64,000 bases of DNA from JAICXG01 sp036825615. Its GTDB lineage: Bacteria; Verrucomicrobiota; Verrucomicrobiia; Chthoniobacterales; UBA10450. The stretch lies in contig DAISXY010000004.1 in assembly GCA_036825615.1 (NCBI GenBank), forward strand, positions 1 to 64,000. Reading direction: 5' to 3'. A program made the translations under genes and the position numbers. Below, piece after piece: positions 59,501 to 64,000 of the stretch. Each line of letters starts with the position of its first letter. The stretch's first letter is position 1. A model generated the notes under the pieces. The model was not told the origin of the DNA. It saw only the letters and a program-made list of their open reading frames with translations, and made no database searches.

Positions 59501-59931
59501 CAGACATGAGTCAACTGCGCCGCGTGTAACTCGAGTGACTTGTAACTGTCCGGATCGTCGTTGATGTAAAACCCCATCCGCACTTCCCCGCCGCTGTTCG
59601 ATCTTGTCACACGCGTCGGGGAAGCACTGCTTGGAGTGCGATGAGTACTCACTTTATGAGTCTTGAGAAACTTCTTCCAGAGCGGCGGATTGACCGGGAG
59701 CTGTCCGGCCGGGTTCTTTTTTTCCAGGGCTTTCAGTTGCCCCCGCAACTGGCGCAGAGTGAATGGCAGCCGCAGGTCGGGAGTAATGAAGAGGGTTTGA
59801 ACAAAAAAGACGCTGCCGATAAAAGTGACGACTCCGAAGAAGAAGAGAAACAGCCTCAGTCGAGGCCAGCGTTTCCCGGCAGGATCAGAAAAGACGAAGG
59901 ACGCGCGTTCGTCCGGAAGCTCAGGGTCCAT
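56578..59931 (-). CDS. GH18-like / NodB deacetylase / GT2 glycosyltransferase fusion
   Basis: This 1117-residue membrane protein has three enzymatic modules. After a cytoplasmic head and a membrane anchor (LRLFLFFFGVVTFIGSVFFVQ), a GH18-like domain (about 115-420) has GLVIDWEQLDP, the short form of the D-x-D-x-E active site. A polysaccharide deacetylase domain (about 485-700) has VALTFDDGPDPKWT, HEIGNHTYYHPN and FRPPYN. After further helices a processive GT2 domain (about 765-1010) has VLIAAYNEEKVI, VVDDGSRDRT, FLDADTHLQ, EDTDLTLALH and RQRFRWAYGT (QxxRW-type motif). C-terminal helices form the polymer channel. This organisation could synthesise, deacetylate and process an N-acetylhexosamine polymer (chitin- or PNAG-like). 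It heads an operon with two exported glycosidase-like proteins. Confidence 0.92.
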   Translation of the reverse strand: MDPELPDERASFVFSDPAGKRWPRLRLFLFFFGVVTFIGSVFFVQTLFITPDLRLPFTLRQLRGQLKALEKKNPAGQLPVNPPLWKKFLKTHKVSTHRTPSSASPTRVTRSNSGGEVRMGFYINDDPDSYKSLELHAAQLTHVCPEWFAVTDGLGTLQIDADGRLPKLAASKGLALMPLLTNLVGDSWQPEAVESLAHGPAARQRAFIQNLLTHLRQAKAAGLVIDWEQLDPAYKSDITRLLNAMADALHAENRELWLCVQPGQDIDYIDFDNLSDNIDRFVALLFDETSAEDSPGPLASREWFEEWLKALLENGDPDQWVIAIGSYGYDWTQGGRRAELISFPEAMSRASSAGIDPGVVAPPDHESDFDYEDGSTGHVVQFLDAISFLNQLHAVRDRRAGGFAIYRLGSEDAAIWKALDLPRKIHLDPATRQVLEPLKGTDTITDVGDGEIVSVDESRSDGARQVIEDGQGYLAAKYLTFPDFPTLYHQGAGGEHQVALTFDDGPDPKWTPRILEALKALGVKATFFLVGVNAEQNPGLVRRIVAEGHEIGNHTYYHPNLSLCWPEHIRLELNATQLLIETITGRSTTLFRPPYNADTSPSSLSDLVPLRIANEMNYLVVLENIDPQDWARPGADVILQRVKQQRHDGNIILLHDAGGDRSQTLAALPRIVDWLHTRGDTIVPLSTLIGVSRDAVMPPVGNVQRVTRLVSSTGFRVFHATEEFLWAFMIVATGLIVLRTVIVIILATLFRRRKNSGGFAPPVSVLIAAYNEEKVIGATLRAVLANDHAGELDVLVVDDGSRDRTAAEVEAIAQRDSRVRLVRQPNRGKAVALRRGLSQLRHQIVVFLDADTHLQADSLRHLVQPFQEKAVVAVSGHAKVGNLRSFIARCQSLEYTCGFNLDRRAYDRWNCITVVPGAISAIRSSAIEQAGGLSLDTLAEDTDLTLALHRSKGRIVYVPEAIAWTEAPETLRTLARQRFRWAYGTLQCLCKHRDLVFNWRYRGLGWFSLPSVWFFQIALIAITPAVDLFLLASLPFGAWAAVLPFVIIFLAMDVILATLACALERESLLQAWRILPMRLIYRPLLSYVIWKAILRAVKGAWVSWGKLERTASVPVRA

Positions 59932-59989
59932 TGATGGTTAGCGGGCAAATTCTACCAAGCTTTTTGCAAAATGCGAGGCGGAGCGGCGG

Positions 59990-60100
59990 GTCATCCCGAG
60001 CGGTAGTCGAGGCATCCCGTGGGTCCTCTGAAACGCTCGCGAGCGCTTTGGAGATGCAACGGGATCCCTCGACTGCGCCTCCGGCTCCGCTCGGGATGAC
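59990..60100. repeat. Inverted-repeat element A, copy 6 (intergenic, abuts gcvP stop)
   Basis: It begins GTCATCCCGAGCGGTAGTCG and ends with GCTCGGGATGAC, touching the gcvP stop codon. It occupies most of the gap between gcvP and the exopolysaccharide operon. Its spacer holds a separate hairpin CTCGCGAG-like segment. Confidence 0.85.
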
Positions 60101-63057
60101 TAACGATTATCCGCAAAGGCTTCGGGCGGCGGGCAGGAGCAAAAGAGGTTGCGGTCGCCGTAGACGCTGTCGATCCGCGCCACCGCCGGCCAGAACTTTT
60201 GCTGGCGCGTCCAGGGCGCAGGATAGGCGGCCTGTTCGCGGGAGTAAGGGTGATTCCAGTCGTCCGCGATCACCTGCTCGGCGGTGTGGGGCGCGTTTTT
60301 AAGGAGATTGTCTTTCCGATCGGCGGCGCCGGAGCCGATCGCGTCAATTTCCTGACGGATTGCGATCATCGCATCGCAAAAACGATCGAGCTCGTCCTTG
60401 GGCTCACTTTCCGTTGGCTCGATCATGACGGTGCCGGGCACCGGCCAGGAAACTGTCGGGGCGTGGAAGCCGTAATCCATCAGCCGCTTGGCCACATCTT
60501 CGACCTCGACTCCTGCGCTCTTGCAGGGGCGCAGGTCGAGAATGCATTCGTGCGCGACGAAACCGTGTTTGCCCTTGAAAAGAACCGGGAAATGCGGGTC
60601 GAGCCGTTTCGCGATGTAGTTGGCGCTCAGGATCGCGACCTTCGTTGCTCGCGTTAAGCCGGCCGCGCCCATCATGCGGATGTACATCCATGAGATCGTG
60701 AGAATGCTCGCGCTTCCGTAGGGCGCGGCGGCCACCGGGCCGGCGACGCGATTTCTGATTTCTGATTGCTGGTTGCCGATTGAAGCAGGTGCGGGGAGGA
60801 ACTTTGCCAGATGTTTGGCTACGCCGATTGGTCCAACTCCCGGGCCGCCGCCGCCGTGTGGAATACAAAACGTCTTATGCAGGTTGAGATGGCAAACATC
60901 CGCGCCGATGTCGCCCGGCCGGCAAAGGCCGACCTGTGCGTTCATGTTCGCGCCATCCATGTAAACCTGCCCGCCGTGCTCATGTACGATCTCGCAAATT
61001 TCGCGAATCGTGGTTTCGAAAACTCCGTGCGTTGAGGGGTAAGTCACCATGAGCGCGGCGAGATCTTTCGCGTGTTCGCCGGCCCGCGCGCGCAGGTCCG
61101 CGAGATCAATGTCGCCGTCTTCAAGACAGCGAATCGGCACAACCCGGAACCCAGCCATGACCGCACTCGCCGGATTGGTGCCGTGGGCGGAAGTGGGAAT
61201 GAGACAAACATTGCGCGTCGCTTCGCCACGCGAGGCGTGCCAGGCGCGGATCGCGAGCAGGCCGGCGTACTCGCCCTGGGAGCCGGCATTGGGCTGGAGC
61301 GAGACGGCAGCAAACCCGGTGATCTCGGCGAGCCAGCGCTCAAGCTGGTCGCACATCTCGCGATAACCTTTGGTCTGATCCTCAGGTGCAAACGGGTGCA
61401 TGCGCGCAAACTCCGGCCAGGACATCGGAAACATCTCCGCCGTCGCGTTGAGCTTCATCGTGCAGGAGCCGAGTGGAATCATCGAGTGACAAAGCGAAAG
61501 GTCGCGCGCCTCGAGCCGCCGGATGTAACGCAGCATCTCGGTTTCGCTGTGGTAGGTGTTAAAAACCGGATGGGTCAGGAAGGGGGATTTGCGATTCTCA
61601 ATTTTCGATTTGCGATTTGCAGGTGCCGCGCCGGGGAGCACGATGCGGTTTTCTCCGAAGATCGAGAGCAGGGTTTCGACGTCGTCCGGCGTCGTCGTTT
61701 CATCGAGGGAAATGCCGACACTGTGCGGACCGAGCGAACGCAGGTTGCAGTGGCGTTGCACGGCACGGCGGAGGAATTGCGACGTCGCACGATTCCCGAG
61801 GTTCACGGCGACGGTGTCGAAGAAATCTTCGTGCACGAGATGATAACCGAGCTGCTCGAGTCCATCGGCGAGCCGGCAGGTGAGGTCATGCACCCGGCGC
61901 GCGATTCGGCGCAGACCGTCCGGTCCGTGATAAACGGCATACATCGAAGCCATGACCGCGAGGAGGACCTGGGCGGTGCAAATGTTACTCGTCGCCTTGT
62001 CGCGCCGGATGTGTTGTTCGCGCGTTTGCAGCGAAAGGCGATAAGCCGGTCGCCCGCTCGCATCGTGCGACACGCCGACGAGACGGCCGGGGAGATGGCG
62101 CTTGTGTTGATCGCGCGTCGCCATGTAAGCGGCATGCGGTCCCCCGAAGCCTAACGGAACCCCGAAGCGCTGCGTGCTCCCGACCGCCACATCAGCGCCC
62201 ATCTCGCCGGGCGGGCGCAACAGGGTGAGAGCGAGGATGTCGGCCGCGACGATCGCGAGCGCGCCCGCCTCGTGCGCACCGTGGATCAAGGGCTCGTAAT
62301 CAACGATTGCGCCATCGGTGGCCGGGTATTGCAGGAGAACACCAAACACCTCTTCGTTAGGCCGAAAGGTTTCCGCGCTTCCGACAATCACTTCAATGCC
62401 TAACGGCCGGGCGCGCGTCTGCACGACCTCGATCGTCTGCGGATGACAATTCTCCGCGACGAAAAAACGGTGGCGCGCGGGCTTGCCGGCGCCGCCGCCT
62501 CCGGCCACAACCTGGCAAAGGTGCATCGCCTCGCCGGCGGCGGTGGCCTCATCGAGCAGCGAAGCGTTGGCGATCTCGAGCCCGGTGAGATCGATGATCA
62601 TGGTCTGGAAATTGAGCAGCGCTTCGAGCCGGCCCTGGGCGATCTCCGCCTGATAGGGGGTGTAGGCGGTGTACCAACCGGGATTCTCGAGCACGTTGCG
62701 CTGGATCACCGGCGGCACCACGCAATCGGAATAGCCGGCCCCAATGAAGTTGCGCATCACCCGGTTTTGCTGGGCGAGGGTGCGCAATTCGGCGAGCGCT
62801 TCCTGTTCCGATTTGCCCGGCGGAAGATCGAGCAATGTCGTTAGGCGAATATCCTTCGGAACGGTGCCGGCAATGAATTGGTCGAGATCGCGGAAGCCAA
62901 GCGCCTCGAGCATGCGCTCAATTTCCTCATCGTTAGGCCCGATGTGCCGGGCGACGAAGCGGCTCAATTCTTCCCCCTCGGCGTGCCCCGGGAGAGAAGC
63001 ATCTTGAGCGGCGGGAGCAGCTGTTTTGGGGCGCGGCTCGGTCTCGACTAAATCCAT
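60100..63057 (-). CDS. gcvP: Glycine dehydrogenase (decarboxylating), P-protein
   Basis: This is the PLP-dependent P-protein of the glycine cleavage system. The single chain of 985 residues covers both halves of the homodimeric type. Motifs are FVARHIGPNDEEIERML, YTPYQAEIAQGRLEALLNFQTMI, the Gly-rich stretch, and the PLP lysine in LNLHKTFCIPHGGGGPGVGPIG near residue 720. ATG 63057 is chosen over 63090; neither has a clear ribosome site. Two heptamer-repeat inserts lie in frame: 61583-61620, encoding NRKSKIENRKS (residues about 480-491), and 60750-60783, encoding GNQQSEIRNR (about 759-769). gcvT, gcvH and lpd are not in the window. Confidence 0.96.
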   Translation of the reverse strand: MDLVETEPRPKTAAPAAQDASLPGHAEGEELSRFVARHIGPNDEEIERMLEALGFRDLDQFIAGTVPKDIRLTTLLDLPPGKSEQEALAELRTLAQQNRVMRNFIGAGYSDCVVPPVIQRNVLENPGWYTAYTPYQAEIAQGRLEALLNFQTMIIDLTGLEIANASLLDEATAAGEAMHLCQVVAGGGGAGKPARHRFFVAENCHPQTIEVVQTRARPLGIEVIVGSAETFRPNEEVFGVLLQYPATDGAIVDYEPLIHGAHEAGALAIVAADILALTLLRPPGEMGADVAVGSTQRFGVPLGFGGPHAAYMATRDQHKRHLPGRLVGVSHDASGRPAYRLSLQTREQHIRRDKATSNICTAQVLLAVMASMYAVYHGPDGLRRIARRVHDLTCRLADGLEQLGYHLVHEDFFDTVAVNLGNRATSQFLRRAVQRHCNLRSLGPHSVGISLDETTTPDDVETLLSIFGENRIVLPGAAPANRKSKIENRKSPFLTHPVFNTYHSETEMLRYIRRLEARDLSLCHSMIPLGSCTMKLNATAEMFPMSWPEFARMHPFAPEDQTKGYREMCDQLERWLAEITGFAAVSLQPNAGSQGEYAGLLAIRAWHASRGEATRNVCLIPTSAHGTNPASAVMAGFRVVPIRCLEDGDIDLADLRARAGEHAKDLAALMVTYPSTHGVFETTIREICEIVHEHGGQVYMDGANMNAQVGLCRPGDIGADVCHLNLHKTFCIPHGGGGPGVGPIGVAKHLAKFLPAPASIGNQQSEIRNRVAGPVAAAPYGSASILTISWMYIRMMGAAGLTRATKVAILSANYIAKRLDPHFPVLFKGKHGFVAHECILDLRPCKSAGVEVEDVAKRLMDYGFHAPTVSWPVPGTVMIEPTESEPKDELDRFCDAMIAIRQEIDAIGSGAADRKDNLLKNAPHTAEQVIADDWNHPYSREQAAYPAPWTRQQKFWPAVARIDSVYGDRNLFCSCPPPEAFADNR
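60750..60783. repeat. Heptamer (GATTTCT)n run inside gcvP
   Basis: ATTTCTGATTTCTGATTGCT has period seven and is translated as SIGNQQSEIRNR in GcvP. It lies between conserved blocks of the enzyme. Confidence 0.75.
61583..61620. repeat. Heptamer (GATTTGC)n run inside gcvP
   Basis: The run contains GATTTGC, GATTCTC, AATTTTC, GATTTGC and GATTTGC units and is translated as ANRKSKIENRKS in GcvP, at the junction between the two homologous halves of the P-protein. Confidence 0.75.
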
Positions 63058-63129
63058 TGTGCAGCCTACGAGGGAATGGGGGTGATTCAAGATAAGGGCG
63101 CTGGCCTAACGATGAAGGCTCGACCGCAA

Positions 63130-64000
63130 TCAGTCCTTCTCGTCCAGCGTCTGCCGGACCTTGCGCGCCAGCCCTTCGGCGCTGAAGGGCTTGGCCAGGA
63201 ACGACATCCCCGGTTCGCGCCGGTCGCGCGGGGCGAGCGATTCCTCGAGATAGCCGGAGATGAAAATCACTTTTGTGGCCGGGCACTTCTCCCGCAGCCA
63301 GGCCGCGAAATCGCGTCCGCTCATTTCCGGCAAGACGATGTCGGTGAGGAGGAGATCGATCGCGGGCGCATCGGCTCGGCTGACGAGGCGCTTGGCGTCG
63401 GCGCCATGGGCAGCTTCCAGGACGCGATAGCCGAGGCGACGCAGGACGCGCACGGAGAGATGACGCACGCCGACTTCGTCTTCGAGCAGAAGAATGGTTT
63501 CGGTCCCGGTCGGCAATTTTCGATGCGCCGGTTTTTCATAGGTGCGCGGTGGGGCGGGGACACGCGGCAGGAAAATGGAAATGGTCGTGCCCCGACCGAG
63601 CTCGCTCTCGACTGCGATGGCGCCACCGCTTTGCCTGACGATGCCATAAGTCGTGGCCAGGCCCAGGCCGCTGTTCTGGGCCCGGTCCTTGGTCGTAAAG
63701 AAGGGCTCGAAAAACCGCGCTTTGACCTCGTCGCTCATTCCGCAGCCGTTATCCGCGAGAGCGATGACCACATACTCGCCCGGTGCAAGATCGACACCGC
63801 GCAACGTCGGTTCGTCGCCCGCTTCGATCTTGCGGGTCGCAGTGGTGATGGTGAGTCGGCCACCATTCGCCATCGCGTCGCGCGCATTCACCGCGAGGTT
63901 GAGCATGATCTGGGTGAACTGCCCGGGATCAACTTTGACGTGCGCGCCTTCCGCGATCTGATGCAGGTGGCACTCGACGGAAATGTGTTCGCCGAGCAGG
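63130..64000 (-). CDS. Hybrid histidine kinase, C-terminal part (5' end beyond window)
   Basis: The frame is open from the right edge to the stop at 63130 (290 codons seen). The visible part starts inside the HisKA/ATPase region. N-box LNLAVNARDAMANGG, then ADNGCGMSDEV, FFEPFFTTK and GLGLATTYGIVRQSGG are of the NtrB-like type. A C-terminal receiver domain follows (TILLLEDEVGVRHL, phospho-Asp in LLLTDIVLPEMSGRDF, then IFISGYLEESL and FLAKPFS). The ligand-sensing domain lies beyond the window. It precedes gcvP by about 40-70 bases in the same direction. Confidence 0.9.
   Translation of the reverse strand, partial: LLGEHISVECHLHQIAEGAHVKVDPGQFTQIMLNLAVNARDAMANGGRLTITTATRKIEAGDEPTLRGVDLAPGEYVVIALADNGCGMSDEVKARFFEPFFTTKDRAQNSGLGLATTYGIVRQSGGAIAVESELGRGTTISIFLPRVPAPPRTYEKPAHRKLPTGTETILLLEDEVGVRHLSVRVLRRLGYRVLEAAHGADAKRLVSRADAPAIDLLLTDIVLPEMSGRDFAAWLREKCPATKVIFISGYLEESLAPRDRREPGMSFLAKPFSAEGLARKVRQTLDEKD

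Noticed and set aside
63058..63129. Glycine riboswitch before gcvP
   Set aside because: Only about 70 bases separate gcvP from the upstream kinase gene, with no tandem aptamer-like structure.

Overview
The window is a G+C-rich stretch of bacterial chromosome with dense, mostly conserved housekeeping genes and no phage, plasmid, transposase or CRISPR genes. A soil-type member of the Verrucomicrobiota (PVC group) fits best. The pointers are a long chlamydia/plastid-type IspG, a UvrA whose N-terminal motifs match the divergent PVC/UvrA2-like class, an ADOP-type permease, a secreted protein with a PT-repeat linker and verrucomicrobial-style C-terminal repeats, and a group 1h/5-type NiFe hydrogenase small subunit. 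This is an inference from family knowledge, not a measurement.

Layout. 1-3.4 kb: uvrA (cut by the left edge), a NifS-type cysteine desulfurase and a small LAB_N membrane protein, all on the minus strand. 3.6-7.1 kb: hisC-mnmE-pyrD, joined by ATGA stop/start overlaps. 7.1-18.3 kb: secreted and envelope genes on the plus strand (PT-repeat protein, GT-C mannosyltransferase plus FAD oxidoreductase, secreted duplicated-domain protein plus PQQ propeller, ADOP permease, nitrilase-family hydrolase). 18.4-23.5 kb: a compact selenocysteine locus on the minus strand. It comprises a SelW/Rdx-like selenoprotein, tRNA-Sec, selD, selA and selB. Both the SelW-like protein and SelD contain an in-frame UGA and so are invisible or truncated in ordinary ORF calling. 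23.6-28.5 kb: typA and a secreted S8-type peptidase with a structured leader. 28.8-34.4 kb: cdsA-dxr-rseP-ispG (isoprenoid, phospholipid and envelope functions). 34.5-41 kb: glgA, a PAS/histidine kinase/receiver protein translationally coupled to an orphan hydrogenase small subunit, and cca. 40.6-43.9 kb: ileS-lspA. 44-47.4 kb: DsbA-like plus VKOR (periplasmic disulfide formation) and a large secreted protein. 47.8-53.3 kb: tRNA-Thr(CGU), glycerate kinase, a TonB-dependent receptor and a MATE exporter. 53.3-59.9 kb: an exopolysaccharide operon (GH18-NodB-GT2 fusion, glycosidase-like protein with a discoidin domain, GH26-like lipoprotein). 60.1-64 kb: gcvP and the 3' part of a hybrid histidine kinase.

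Across all this lies an unusually rich layer of short repeats. (i) The 9-mer TCGTTAGGC occurs about 34 times exactly on the two strands, counted by eye, where about 0.5 would be expected. (ii) A roughly 100-150 bp inverted-repeat element has six copies, three of them inserted in frame inside uvrA, ispG and ileS. (iii) A 151-152 bp inverted-repeat element has two intergenic copies. (iv) Heptamer and octamer microsatellites sit in frame in uvrA, gcvP and ileS and flank tRNA-Sec. The host genes stay open, so the cell makes housekeeping enzymes carrying repeat-encoded inserts.

The main discoveries to follow up are the two hidden selenoproteins, the TCGTTAGGC motif, the in-frame repeat insertions, and the coupling of a lone hydrogenase small subunit to a hybrid histidine kinase. 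All counts and folds were done by eye. Family assignments rest on recognisable motifs, not database searches.
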